A stretch of 64,000 nt of DNA from Paenibacillus oceani (GCF_014705615.1 NZ_JACXJA010000014.1:62001-126000); one strand, 5' to 3'. Positions 55,014-64,000 are shown, numbered from the stretch's first letter. Numbers and translations are program-made. Notes: generated from the letters alone by a model not told the origin.

Positions 55014-58000
55014 CTGGAATGACCAAACAATCGGAACAATCGGAAACGAAGGCGGCAATGGCCGCTTGTTCGCTGAAAACCGAATTTCTCGATCGACCGC
55101 TCGGCATCGGGAAGAAGATGCCGCGTCTTGGCTGGGAATTGCAGGCGGATGGCCGATCCCGAACCCAGACGGGGTACCGGATCATCGTGTCCTCGTCGGT
55201 CGCAGGTGTGGAAAAGGGCGAAGGCGAGATGTGGGACAGCGGCCGTGTGGAGAATTCGCGCATGTCTTCCATTGCCTACGAAGGCAAGCCGCTATCCTCC
55301 GGTGGCCGGTACTATTGGAGGGTGAAAGTATGGGATGAGCGGAACCGCGAATCGCCGTGGAGCGAACCGTCGTACTGGTCGATGGGACTGTTGGACGAGG
55401 AAGATTGGCAAGCGAAATGGATCGGCCCCCGGCCGGGCGAACTGCTTGTGCCCGATCTGGATCAGGCGAAATGGATCGGTCTGCGTGCGCTGCCGGCCGA
55501 TACTCCCGCCGGGGAAAAGAAAACGTATTTCCGCCGACTATTCGAGCTGCCGAAGGAACGGAAGCGCCACCGTGCGATGCTGTTGTTTTCGGCGGAAACG
55601 AAGCCGTTTCTGTACGTCAACGGCCGTCTCATCCACAGCCGGGCAGCACTCGGCTTCCGCAAGCTCGTCTTGCTCGATCTGACCGAGGAGCTTGCTGATG
55701 GTCGCAACGTGTTGGCTGTTTCGGTCGAAAATCCGGCGCGGCTGACCGAGACGGGCGGAGCATGCATCGGGACATTATTGCTGGTCGGGCCGGACGGCAA
55801 AACCCGTCTGTTGGATACAGACGGCACATGGAAAGCGACATTTGCCCCGAATTGTTCCGGATGGAATACGGCCGATTACGACGACTCGGGCTGGCCGGCT
55901 GCGGCCGAACTGGCAGCGGCGGGGGAACGCCCATGGGACTCGCCGTTCATCTTGCCGAGAAAGGAAATCGATTCTTGGCGCAACGACGTCTACTATGCCC
56001 GGAAAGAGTTCGCCGCAGACCGGCCGGTTCGCCGGGCTACGCTGTACGCTTCCGCGCTTGGCGTCTATGCGCCTCGTCTGAACGGAGTTCCGATAGGCTG
56101 CGACGTACTCGCTCCCGGCTGGACCGATTATGACAAGCGTGTCATGTACCAAACTTACGACGTCACGCCGCTCATTCGCGGCGGTCGCAATACGCTTGCC
56201 TCCGTCGTCGGGGAAGGATGGTATGCCGGCAATATCGGCCCGTTCGAGAACGCCCACTACGGGACGATTCCCCGCCTGCTCATGCAGTTGCATATCGAGT
56301 TTGAAGACGATTCCGAGCAGTTGGTCATAACGGACGGCACATGGAAGACGAGCCGAGGTCCGATCGAGTATGCCGATCTGGTCCATGGAGAAATATACGA
56401 TGCCCGCAAGGAAATGCCTGGCTGGGACGAAGCCGGATTCGCGGACGATGGCTGGGAGCCCGTCGAGGAATGGGGTGTCGAACCGGAGAAGTTGACGGCG
56501 CAGATCGGTCCCGGCGTCCGGATCGTGGAGGATATCAGTCCGGTCAGCGTCCTCAAGCACCGCTCTGGCAGTCATATCATCGATCTCGGCCAAAACATTT
56601 CCGGCTGGATCAAAATCCGGGCGAGCGGCCCGGCGGGTACGCGGATTAAGATGCGCTTCGCCGAGATGCTCCAGGAAGACGGTGCGGTTTACACCGAAAA
56701 TTTGCGCAATGCAAAGCAAACCGATCTGTTCATACTGAAAGGGGAAGGGGAGGAGACATATGAACCGACCTTCACTTTCCATGGTTTCCGCTACGTGGAG
56801 ATATCCGGTATAGAGAAGCTAGACGCCGATCAGGTGACAGGACGCGTCGTCCATTCGGCCATGCCGCCCACAGGGACGCTGCATACGTCGGACCCACTGC
56901 TGAACCGGTTGTATGCCAACATTGTTTGGGGGCAGCGCGACAACTTTCTCAGCGTTCCGACGGATTGCCCTCAGCGGGATGAGAGACTCGGCTGGCTCGG
57001 TGATGCGCAAATATTTGCCGGAACGGCCTCGTACAATATGGATGTTCGCGGCTTTTTCGAGAAATGGATGATTGATGTCTCGGATGCTCAGCTCGACAGC
57101 GGAGCATATCCGGACATCGCTCCTAATGTGGGGGGATACCTGCGCGCCGGGACTGCGGCGTGGGCGGATGCGGGAATCATTATACCGTGGACGATGTATC
57201 TCATGTACGGGGACCGTAACATGATCGAGGTGCAATATTCGAGCATGCAGCGTTATATGGCCTTCCTCGAACGGGAAAGCCCGAGCGGCGTACGCCCGGC
57301 GGAAGGCTACGGCGACTGGTTGTCGATCGGCGAAGATACGCCGAAGGACGTGCTGGCAACCGCTTACTATGCCTATTGTGCCTCGTTAATGGAAAAAACG
57401 GCCATGGCGCTTGCCAGGCCGGCCGATGCGAGGCGTTACGGCGAGCTGTTCCGGCACGTCCGGGCCGCGTTCAACAAGAGATTTGTTACCAGTGACGGGA
57501 AGATTGCCGGGAATACGCAAACCGGCTACGTCCTGGCGCTTCATATGAAGCTGCTCGAACCGGACATGGCGTGCAAGGCGCTCGCGCATCTGCTCGACAA
57601 TATCGGGCGAAATGGCGGTCATCTGTCGACCGGCTTCGTCGGTGTCGGTTATTTGCTGCCGGTATTGACGGATGCGGGAGAGGCGGAGGCCGCATACAAG
57701 CTGCTACATAATCGCACCTTCCCGTCATGGCTGTATTCGGTGCTGCAAGGAGCTACGACAATCTGGGAACGATGGGACGGCTGGACGGCAGAGAAAGGAT
57801 TCCAGACGCCGGCGATGAATTCGTTCAACCATTATTCGCTCGGCTCCGTCGGAGAATGGATGTACCGCCATATGGCTGGAATCGTGCCGGACGAGACAGA
57901 ACCCGGATTCGCCAAGTTCCGAATTCGTCCTCATCCCGGTGGCGAACTTGACTTCGTCCGGGCCGAATACGCTAGCGTCTCCGGCCGGATCGTCAGCGCG

Positions 58001-58240
58001 TGGAGCATCCGCGACCGGAAGCTCGTGCTCGACGTGAGCATCCCGGCCAATACGGTAGCCGAAGTCCACGTTCCGGCGGACGACGAAGCGGCTGTATACG
58101 AAGGGAACGTTCCCGCCTCGCAGGCTGAAGGGGTCGACTTCGTCCGCCGATCCGGCGAATATTGCGTGTATCGCGTCGGATCGGGCGATTACACGTTTGC
58201 GGCGCCAGCAACCGTTCTTCAGGCTTATACCGTTTTATAA
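55010..58240 (+). CDS. Alpha-L-rhamnosidase, GH78 (second copy)
   Basis: 1076 aa from ATG 55010, overlapping the SASA stop; the open frame extends upstream to 54446 only as overlap. Same layout as the minus-strand GH78 but ~180 residues longer, with an extra beta domain near 120-230 (ADTPAGEKKTYFRRLFEL ... LVGPDGKTRLLDTDGTW). Catalytic signature TDCPQRDERLGWLGD with E658. Cytoplasmic. Last gene of the LacI-controlled operon. Confidence 0.93.
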   Translation: MTGMTKQSEQSETKAAMAACSLKTEFLDRPLGIGKKMPRLGWELQADGRSRTQTGYRIIVSSSVAGVEKGEGEMWDSGRVENSRMSSIAYEGKPLSSGGRYYWRVKVWDERNRESPWSEPSYWSMGLLDEEDWQAKWIGPRPGELLVPDLDQAKWIGLRALPADTPAGEKKTYFRRLFELPKERKRHRAMLLFSAETKPFLYVNGRLIHSRAALGFRKLVLLDLTEELADGRNVLAVSVENPARLTETGGACIGTLLLVGPDGKTRLLDTDGTWKATFAPNCSGWNTADYDDSGWPAAAELAAAGERPWDSPFILPRKEIDSWRNDVYYARKEFAADRPVRRATLYASALGVYAPRLNGVPIGCDVLAPGWTDYDKRVMYQTYDVTPLIRGGRNTLASVVGEGWYAGNIGPFENAHYGTIPRLLMQLHIEFEDDSEQLVITDGTWKTSRGPIEYADLVHGEIYDARKEMPGWDEAGFADDGWEPVEEWGVEPEKLTAQIGPGVRIVEDISPVSVLKHRSGSHIIDLGQNISGWIKIRASGPAGTRIKMRFAEMLQEDGAVYTENLRNAKQTDLFILKGEGEETYEPTFTFHGFRYVEISGIEKLDADQVTGRVVHSAMPPTGTLHTSDPLLNRLYANIVWGQRDNFLSVPTDCPQRDERLGWLGDAQIFAGTASYNMDVRGFFEKWMIDVSDAQLDSGAYPDIAPNVGGYLRAGTAAWADAGIIIPWTMYLMYGDRNMIEVQYSSMQRYMAFLERESPSGVRPAEGYGDWLSIGEDTPKDVLATAYYAYCASLMEKTAMALARPADARRYGELFRHVRAAFNKRFVTSDGKIAGNTQTGYVLALHMKLLEPDMACKALAHLLDNIGRNGGHLSTGFVGVGYLLPVLTDAGEAEAAYKLLHNRTFPSWLYSVLQGATTIWERWDGWTAEKGFQTPAMNSFNHYSLGSVGEWMYRHMAGIVPDETEPGFAKFRIRPHPGGELDFVRAEYASVSGRIVSAWSIRDRKLVLDVSIPANTVAEVHVPADDEAAVYEGNVPASQAEGVDFVRRSGEYCVYRVGSGDYTFAAPATVLQAYTVL

Positions 58241-58575
58241 ATGATTCTTGCACCGGGTGCAGCCATATGTGACAGTCCGTGCTGCACCCTGGTCTTTACC
58301 GGCTCCATCCACTCTTACGATCGTCCATCATGACGATCACGCTAAAAACCTGTTGGTTCAGGAAAACAATATCTTGCCGATCGATTGGTCGATCTCATAT
58401 CTGTGATCCATCTGGGAGATTTGTATTGCTTAATCGGAGAAGCTTAAAACCGGTGCGGCGTATCCAAGGAGGAGCTTACACCGGATTCGGAGGTGAAACG
58501 GAGAGCACGGGAAGAAGCGAAAACGTTACAAATCTGGCGTTTATGAAAAAAACGGATGGACAGGGAGCCGAGGAT
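58241..58575. other. Gap between convergent operons, with a hairpin
   Basis: GGGTGCAGC (58255-58263) pairs with GCTGCACCC (58281-58289) shortly after the rhamnosidase stop and may be a weak terminator (TCTTTACC follows). No gene is visible in the rest. Confidence 0.45.
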
Positions 58576-58616
58576 AGGGGCCGGGATTGTCCGGATACCG
58601 GACAACCCCGGCCCCT
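58576..58616 (-). terminator. Very stable hairpin at the end of the minus operon
   Basis: 19-bp arms (58576-58594 and 58598-58616) with one mismatch and a 3-nt loop, 13 nt past the stop of the minus-strand gene. On the minus strand the T run (seven T near 58545-58551) comes ~25 nt later, so it is a stability or pausing hairpin as much as a classic terminator. Confidence 0.6.
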
Positions 58617-58628
58617 GCCGCAGGTGGT

Positions 58629-59810
58629 TTATCGAGGAGCAGGCTTCAGCCCGCGAATCTCTGCGGCCGCCATGGTTACCGCCGTTTCCGGAGTCAACTT
58701 CCCGAGAAGCGCTTCGCGGATGCGGCCCCAGATAATATCTTCCGCCATCGGGTAAGCTTCGAAGCGGGGCGGGATAATCATGTAGCGGTCCAACGTTTCC
58801 CGGAGGAGCGTCAGACGCTTCAACTCGAGCGTCCCGGCGCGGGCGTCGTCGTCCAGCCTCGCCATCAAGCTGTTTCTGACGGGCACATGACCGTTGCGCA
58901 AGTCGATCCGCTGCACGTCTGCCGACGTCACATATTTCAGAAGCCGAAGCGCTTCTTGTTTGTGCGGCGCTCCTTTCGGCAAGCCGAAGGACATGCTGCC
59001 CGCGTATACGCCGCGATCGCCGGTGGGGCCGCAAGGGAGCAAGCCGATATCGAACAATCCGCTTACGCGGGACGTTTCGGGATTGCCGTACAAGCCGTAA
59101 TAACCGGGCCAATCGGCCGCCATCGCGCAACTTCCGCTTCGGAACGCGTTCGAAACTTCGTCGTAATGCATGTTCGGCACCTCCGCAGGGGTGAACCGGG
59201 AACGGTACAGGTCGCACAGAAAGGCAGCGGCGCGAATCCCGGCGGAGCTGTCGAATGCCGGTTGAAGCGAGTCGTCGAACAGTCGGCCTCCATAGGAGAC
59301 GAGCAGCTCGTAAAACGTTCCGAACAAGCCGGATTCTTTGCCCGTAAAGGCGAATCCGACGATCCCCCGTTCGTGCAGCACCTCGCAAATGTGGCGTAGT
59401 TGCTCCCACGTATCCGGCTTGTCGATCCTTATCTCATTCAGCCAATCTTTGCGATAAAACAGCAGCCGGATATCGACATTGCGCGGAATGCAAAGCAGCT
59501 TGCCTTCATAGGTGGCCAAGCTCAATGCGCCGGGGACGAAATCGGCCAGTTCCGCTTCCTCGAAATCGTCGTTCAACGGCTCGAGGAACAATTGGGAAGG
59601 GGCGTATTTCGTATGCGTGGAGACGAGATCGTAATCGCCTTCGCCTGCTTCGTAGGCGTGCATCAGGTGCTGGTTCAAGCTTGGATGCGTCCCCGTGAAA
59701 GCGATGTCGATGGAGATTCCCGTTTGTCTCGTGAACGCTTCGAACGACTTGTACAACGGCTCGAAGGCCGGGCCGCCGATGAGGGCGACCTTTAGTGTGC
59801 AGGCGCTCAT
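58629..59810 (-). CDS. Solute-binding protein family 1 without a signal peptide
   Basis: 393 aa from ATG 59810 (GAGGAGG 11-12 nt upstream), overlapping the previous stop. The fold is that of sugar-binding proteins (PLYKSFEAFTRQTGISIDIA, LLCIPRNVDIRLLFYRKDWL, FGLPKGAPHKQEALRLLKYV). The N-terminus MSACTLKVALIGG goes straight into the first beta strand, with no hydrophobic signal or lipobox; the upstream frame (to 60011) is Arg-rich overlap, not a signal. It may act in the cytoplasm or be non-classically used. Confidence 0.85.
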   Translation of the reverse strand: MSACTLKVALIGGPAFEPLYKSFEAFTRQTGISIDIAFTGTHPSLNQHLMHAYEAGEGDYDLVSTHTKYAPSQLFLEPLNDDFEEAELADFVPGALSLATYEGKLLCIPRNVDIRLLFYRKDWLNEIRIDKPDTWEQLRHICEVLHERGIVGFAFTGKESGLFGTFYELLVSYGGRLFDDSLQPAFDSSAGIRAAAFLCDLYRSRFTPAEVPNMHYDEVSNAFRSGSCAMAADWPGYYGLYGNPETSRVSGLFDIGLLPCGPTGDRGVYAGSMSFGLPKGAPHKQEALRLLKYVTSADVQRIDLRNGHVPVRNSLMARLDDDARAGTLELKRLTLLRETLDRYMIIPPRFEAYPMAEDIIWGRIREALLGKLTPETAVTMAAAEIRGLKPAPR

Positions 59811-60835
59811 ATCGGGTTCGCCTCCTCGTCGAACAAGTAATCGTACAACGTCTCCGGAACGGGGATGCCGTGCCGCAGCCGTTCCCGTTCCGTATCGTCT
59901 TCCAATTCGCCCGGTACTTTGACCGCGTCGATTCCCGGAGCCGGAGGCAGGCGGCGAAGCTCGTCGATCATTTGATCGACCCGTTCGGCAAACGGGCCGG
60001 ACGTCGAGCATTTGTCGGGATCGATCGTCACGATGAATTGGCCGAGCCCCCGTTTACGGGCATAATCGCCGTACATGGCGGGTACGTGCGGCCCGAACGG
60101 GGAGCCGGTCAATAGGCCGGCGCATACGTCGACGAGCAAGCTCAAGCCGTAGCCCTTCGCTCCCCCGAAGGGCAGCAAAGCACGCGCTTGTCTCGGGTCC
60201 TCCGTCGGTTGTCCCCGGTCGTCGACGGCCCATCCCGGTGGGATCGGCAATCCGTTCTCGAGCGCGTACAATATTTTTCCGTACGCAACCGTGCTGGTGG
60301 CCATGTCGAGAACGATCGGCCGATGCCGCTTGGCGGGAATGGCATAGGCGAGCGGATTCGTGCCGAAATAGGGAGAGGCTGCTCCGAACGGGACGACCAG
60401 CTTGTCCGTATTGACCATCATCAGGGCGATCAGACGATGGGAAGCGGCCATTTTCACATAGTAGGACAACGCCCCGCAATGACTGCTTCCGTTGACCGAT
60501 ACCAGACCGATGCCGTGCTCCCGAGCCAGTTGAATGGCCGTCTCCATCGCTTTTCCGGCCACGAGATGCCCGAGGCCGTCATCGCCGTGAACGATGGCGA
60601 GCGCGGGTGTGGGCCGGCTCAGCTTGATGTCCGGTCTCGGGTTGATGCCGCCGGCTTCGATTTTGGCGATATAATGCTCCAGCCGCATCACGCCGTGCGA
60701 CTCCACTCCGCGCAAATCGGCGTGCACGAGCACATCGGCGACGAATTCGGCCTCGTCTTTCCCGACCCCCGAGGCCGTCAGCTTGTGCACGCAGCGTTCC
60801 GCGATTTGCTCGCGGAACGCGATTTTTGTTTTCAA
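59807..60835 (-). CDS. Ldh2-family (malate/L-lactate/2,3-diketogulonate-type) NAD(P)H dehydrogenase
   Basis: 342 aa, PF02615: DLRGVESHGVMRLEHYI, NGSSHCGALSYYVKMA, FGTNPLAYAIPAK and PFGGAKGYGLSLLVDV. These enzymes reduce 2-oxo acids. TTG 60835 is chosen because GGAGGGA lies 7 nt upstream and it overlaps the preceding stop (TTGA). With an SDR and a fucosidase next door, a role in oxidative deoxyhexose breakdown is plausible but inferred. Confidence 0.85.
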   Translation of the reverse strand: MKTKIAFREQIAERCVHKLTASGVGKDEAEFVADVLVHADLRGVESHGVMRLEHYIAKIEAGGINPRPDIKLSRPTPALAIVHGDDGLGHLVAGKAMETAIQLAREHGIGLVSVNGSSHCGALSYYVKMAASHRLIALMMVNTDKLVVPFGAASPYFGTNPLAYAIPAKRHRPIVLDMATSTVAYGKILYALENGLPIPPGWAVDDRGQPTEDPRQARALLPFGGAKGYGLSLLVDVCAGLLTGSPFGPHVPAMYGDYARKRGLGQFIVTIDPDKCSTSGPFAERVDQMIDELRRLPPAPGIDAVKVPGELEDDTERERLRHGIPVPETLYDYLFDEEANPI

Positions 60836-61650
60836 CTCGGTTCCCTCCAAGCATCAGCTGCCGGAAAATCGATAATGGCAGGGGAATATTCCAACGTTGC
60901 GCCACCGTCCGCATCGATTATCGCCCCGGTCACCGTCGAAGCGTCATCGCTGGCGAGAAAAGCCGCGACGGCGGCAATCTCTTCGGAGGAGGAAATCGTG
61001 CCCAGCGCATGGCACGCGGCGAGCGTCCGCTCCGTCTTCGCCGGGTTCTCCTGCTGCCGAATCCAGCTTTGCAGCAGAGGGGTATCCACATAAGCCGGCA
61101 AAATCGCATTGGCCCGGATCGGGCAGCGGGCATAGTCGAGGGCGATCGACTTCGTGAAGGAAATGATGCCGCCCTTGGTCGCGGCATACAGCGAGCCCGC
61201 ATATTGTCCGACCTTGCCCGTGCTGGAGGCGATATTGACGATCGCGCCCTTCGTCCGTTTCAAATGCGGGACCGCATGCTTCGCATGCAAAAAATAGTTG
61301 CGCAAGTTCGTGCCGATCAGGCAATCGAAATCGTCGAGCGTATAGTCGTGCATCAGTTTGGAAATATGGGTGGCGGCGTTGTTGACCAGCACATCCAACT
61401 TCCCGTACCGCTGCACAGCAGCTTCGAACAGTTGTGCGATGTCGTCCGGGTCGAGCACGTCGCATTGCGCGTATAGGCAATCGTAGCCGAGGCCGGTCAG
61501 TTCCGCCTCGAACCGGCGGCCTTCTTCGGCATTGCGGCTCGTAAAAACAACTTTCGCGCCGCGTTCGGCAAACAGGCGCGTGCAGGCGCCGCCGATCCCT
61601 TTCGTGCCGCCGGTAACGATCGCGACCTTGGACTCCAGTTGGTTGTACAA
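60832..61650 (-). CDS. SDR family oxidoreductase
   Basis: 272 aa. VTGGTKGIGGA cofactor motif, NNAATH, IVNIASSTGK with the catalytic Ser and YAATKGG with Tyr/Lys. TTG start preceded by GGTGA. Could be the sugar (for example L-fucose) 1-dehydrogenase of the operon, or act with the Ldh2-type enzyme. Overlaps it by 4 nt. Confidence 0.87.
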   Translation of the reverse strand: MYNQLESKVAIVTGGTKGIGGACTRLFAERGAKVVFTSRNAEEGRRFEAELTGLGYDCLYAQCDVLDPDDIAQLFEAAVQRYGKLDVLVNNAATHISKLMHDYTLDDFDCLIGTNLRNYFLHAKHAVPHLKRTKGAIVNIASSTGKVGQYAGSLYAATKGGIISFTKSIALDYARCPIRANAILPAYVDTPLLQSWIRQQENPAKTERTLAACHALGTISSSEEIAAVAAFLASDDASTVTGAIIDADGGATLEYSPAIIDFPAADAWREPS

Positions 61651-61670
61651 GGGGGTGTCACCGTCCTTGT

Positions 61671-62969
61671 TCAGTTTTCGGTTGGTTTCAGCATGATGCG
61701 AATGACGGTATCGTACGGATCGGGCCGTATGATCGGTAATTTCAGCCTCAAATGGGCTCTCCCGTCCAATTCGATATCCTCGAACCCGATTTCCGTCCGA
61801 TCGCCGACAAATTCGACGTAGTCCACTTTGCCGCCCAGTTCGCCGACAATGACGTCGAAGGCGGGATATTCGTCAAAGAAATGAATGAAAACTTCGTTCT
61901 GTTTTTGAGTAAACACCGGATTGAGATCAGGGCAAATTTTGCGGAAAATCCGGTATGGCGAGGAGCCGGCCCCGTAGATCGATTCCCCGTACAGCTCCAG
62001 CCATTGTCCGATCTCCTCCAGCCGTTCGGCAAATTCGGACTCGATCCGTCCCCGCGGCGTCGGTCCGACGTTCAGCAGCAAGTTGCCGTTGTTGCCGACG
62101 CAGGTGACGAGATGCCGGATCAACGTTTTCGTCGATTTGATCGCGGCATCTCCCCGATAATACCCCCACGAAGCTCCGATCGTTTCGCATGCTTCCCACA
62201 TCGGCGCCCGGTTCGAGTCGACCGACTGCTTCGAGACGTCCTTTGTCGGAATGTATTGTTCGGGCGTGAGAAAATCGCACTCCATCTCGCCGGGGACACC
62301 CAGCCGGTTGTTCATAAGAATGCCGGGCTGCAGTTCCTCGATCATCGCTTTTAATGCCGGAGAATCCCAATCGGCAGCCTGCTTGCCTGGAGATCCGTTT
62401 AGCGGCCCGTAAGAGTAGTCTGGCCAAAAAATATCGATACGGCCGTATTCGGTCATCAACTCGCGCACTTGGTCGTGCAAGTATTGCCGATACTCGGCGA
62501 AATCCCGCGTTTTATTCAAATGTTCCGCTTGCTTTCGTTGCGGATGAAGGAAATCGACTGTAAAGTGAGGATGATGCCAGTCGATGAGCGAGTAATAGAT
62601 GCCGATTTTCAATCCTTCGGCGCGAAACGCCTCGATCCATGGCCGGAGCAGGTCTTTCCCGTACGGGGTGTTTGTCACTTTGAAATCGGTATGCTTGCTG
62701 TCCCACAAACAGAACCCGTCATGATGCTTGGTCGTCAGCACTGCGTATTTCATGCCGGCCCGTTTGGCGAGCCGGGCCCATGCGGCCGGATCGTAATCGG
62801 TCGGATTGAATCGGCGGAACAGCCGTTCGTAATGCGCTTTGTCCACTTCCTCGTGAGCGTAATACCACATATCTCTGCCGGTAATCGCATACAAGCCCCA
62901 ATGAATGAACATGCCGAAACGGCTTTGTTGAAACCAGGATCGGCTTTGTGCTTTTGGATCGAGCTGCAT
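61671..62969 (-). CDS. Alpha-L-fucosidase, GH29
   Basis: 432 aa, no signal peptide. GH29 barrel: RFGMFIHWGLYAI, KYAVLTTKHHDGFCLWDSK, GIYYSLIDWHHPHF and IDIFWPDYSYG with nucleophile D184. Later LVTCVGNNGNLLLNVGPTPRG and the C-terminal beta domain. It releases terminal fucose inside the cell from imported oligosaccharides. First enzyme after the binding-protein gene. Confidence 0.93.
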   Translation of the reverse strand: MQLDPKAQSRSWFQQSRFGMFIHWGLYAITGRDMWYYAHEEVDKAHYERLFRRFNPTDYDPAAWARLAKRAGMKYAVLTTKHHDGFCLWDSKHTDFKVTNTPYGKDLLRPWIEAFRAEGLKIGIYYSLIDWHHPHFTVDFLHPQRKQAEHLNKTRDFAEYRQYLHDQVRELMTEYGRIDIFWPDYSYGPLNGSPGKQAADWDSPALKAMIEELQPGILMNNRLGVPGEMECDFLTPEQYIPTKDVSKQSVDSNRAPMWEACETIGASWGYYRGDAAIKSTKTLIRHLVTCVGNNGNLLLNVGPTPRGRIESEFAERLEEIGQWLELYGESIYGAGSSPYRIFRKICPDLNPVFTQKQNEVFIHFFDEYPAFDVIVGELGGKVDYVEFVGDRTEIGFEDIELDGRAHLRLKLPIIRPDPYDTVIRIMLKPTEN

Positions 62970-62993
62970 CGCGTTTTGTCCCCCCGATGTCGC

Positions 62994-64000
62994 TTATTTG
63001 GCGTATTTCTCATCGTACGCTTTCTGAATGATTTGCAAATACCGGTTCAGGTTCAAGCTGTCCAATGTTTTCAAATAGGAGTCCCAGTCGATCTCGATCC
63101 GGACGTCGCCCGTTACGAATCGCGCCAGCATCCGGTCGACGTATTCGTTGATCGTTTTCTTCAATTCCGCCACCTCGCCGACCTGGTCCGTCTGGAAATA
63201 AAGCGGCGGAGGTACTTGCCCGATCTCCGGGGCATACGGCTCGTATTTTTTCGTTTCGTTGTACAGGATCGGCTCGAGAGGCTGCTTCGGGTCCGTCTTC
63301 TCGCCGAGAAACATCCGTTCCGGCCGCAGAAACAAGCCCGTTTGTTCCCAATGGACATTGCCGACTTGCCCGTAGGTCAGCAGCCTTCGCCATAGGGCAG
63401 GCTTTCCGTCGATGCCGATGTCGCCCGGCTTCGCGTACTCCCAATCGATCCCTTCTTGGCCATATAATGCCCGGAGCGAATGCTCCTGACGATACAGTCC
63501 GTCCGCCCAACGGAACGAAATCTCCGGATACGGATTGCTTTTCGTGATCAGGAAGTTTCCTGCCCGCAAGCCGAACGGATCGGAAGCCGCGAACCGGACG
63601 CCTCCGGGTCCGAGCAACGGAGGGACGGCCACGTAGTCCTTCCATCTGCCGGACGGACCGTATAATTGAGTGAACATGCCCATATGCATCGAGACGCCCG
63701 CGCCCAAAATCGGCGTACCGGGATGCTCCCCCATCCGCATATACTGCTCGCGATCCTGGGTGAACGATTGCGGCGCCAACAGTTTCTCGTTATACAGCCT
63801 GTGCAGAAAAAGCAGTCCTTCCTTCCACTCCGGTTTATTGAAGGAAACGTCGATTTGTCCGTCCTTCACATAAAAACGATCATTGTTCAACAGGAAAGCG
63901 TTCATGATAAACATATCGAGCGGCAAACCGGCGTAGCCGGATAACGGGATTTCGTCGGCCAAGCCGTTCCCGTTCGGATCTTCCTCCTTGAACGCTTTCA
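62994..64000 (-). CDS. Extracellular solute-binding protein (LplA type), start beyond the window
   Basis: The frame is open to base 64000; the visible 335 codons are the C-terminal two-thirds. KAFKEEDPNGNGLADEIPLS is the calcium-loop signature of large LplA-type binding proteins, followed by FIMNAFLLNNDRFYVKDGQI and the conserved RFVTGDVRIEIDWDSYL near the end. Its permeases are presumably upstream, outside the window. Confidence 0.9.
   Translation of the reverse strand, partial: KAFKEEDPNGNGLADEIPLSGYAGLPLDMFIMNAFLLNNDRFYVKDGQIDVSFNKPEWKEGLLFLHRLYNEKLLAPQSFTQDREQYMRMGEHPGTPILGAGVSMHMGMFTQLYGPSGRWKDYVAVPPLLGPGGVRFAASDPFGLRAGNFLITKSNPYPEISFRWADGLYRQEHSLRALYGQEGIDWEYAKPGDIGIDGKPALWRRLLTYGQVGNVHWEQTGLFLRPERMFLGEKTDPKQPLEPILYNETKKYEPYAPEIGQVPPPLYFQTDQVGEVAELKKTINEYVDRMLARFVTGDVRIEIDWDSYLKTLDSLNLNRYLQIIQKAYDEKYAK

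Noticed and set aside
1-64000. tRNA, rRNA or known riboswitch genes
   Set aside because: Reading the intergenic regions I saw no cloverleaf, rRNA or named riboswitch signature; a covariance-model scan would settle this.

Overview
The window is chromosomal DNA of a GC-rich, spore-forming Firmicute, most likely Paenibacillaceae (Paenibacillus/Cohnella type). The housekeeping order rsmB-rlmN-prpC-prkC-rsgA-rpe-spoVM-rpmB-yloU-fakA-recG is the Bacillus prkC/recG neighbourhood. spoVM and a SpoVIF-type gene mark a spore former. The long run of YesMN/LplABC-style sugar uptake genes, GH78 rhamnosidases and heparinase II/III lyases is typical of Paenibacillaceae. Start codons include many TTG/GTG, usually with strong Shine-Dalgarno sequences.

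Layout. (1) 1-15.3 kb: core genes for rRNA modification, Ser/Thr phosphorylation, ribosome assembly, fatty acid kinase (FakA plus a DegV/FakB partner), RecG and sporulation. thiN is absent between rpe and spoVM, where a small membrane protein sits instead. (2) 16.1-28.1 kb: a polysaccharide uptake and cleavage locus with two permeases, a response regulator and sensor kinase, an SDR, two heparinase II/III-like proteins and the binding lipoprotein. The permease promoter and the binding-protein promoter, 10 kb apart, share the same box and architecture. (3) 28.1-33.4 kb: a repeat-rich patch, an SRAP protein, a LexA-box-headed pair ending in YolD, an HD phosphohydrolase and an arsB without its 5' end. 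(4) 33.4-35.8 kb: a decayed IS66 element whose tnpC is interrupted by a piece of a tyrosine recombinase gene. (5) 36.0-58.2 kb: a carbohydrate island with two related modules. Each has a cytoplasmic BNR propeller protein, an orphan solute-binding lipoprotein, a Tat-exported tailspike/pectate-lyase-like protein, an esterase and a GH78 rhamnosidase; AraC- and LacI-type regulators lie between them. (6) 58.6-64 kb, minus strand: solute-binding protein, GH29 fucosidase, SDR, Ldh2-type dehydrogenase and a second solute-binding protein without a signal peptide.

How the parts fit (inference): Tat-exported depolymerases cut a rhamnose-containing, O-acetylated, probably uronate-bearing glycan outside the cell. 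Lipoproteins capture the pieces and pass them to LplBC-type permeases powered by an ATPase encoded elsewhere. Cytoplasmic esterases, rhamnosidases, fucosidase, heparinase-type enzymes and dehydrogenases then complete breakdown. Catabolite (cre-like), LacI, AraC and two-component sites suggest layered control.

The most unusual features are the Tat-exported tailspike-like proteins built into duplicated sugar modules, a dispersed palindromic repeat family with two ~600-bp collinear copies, a two-operator LacI divergon, and the promoter box shared by the distant parts of one ABC importer.
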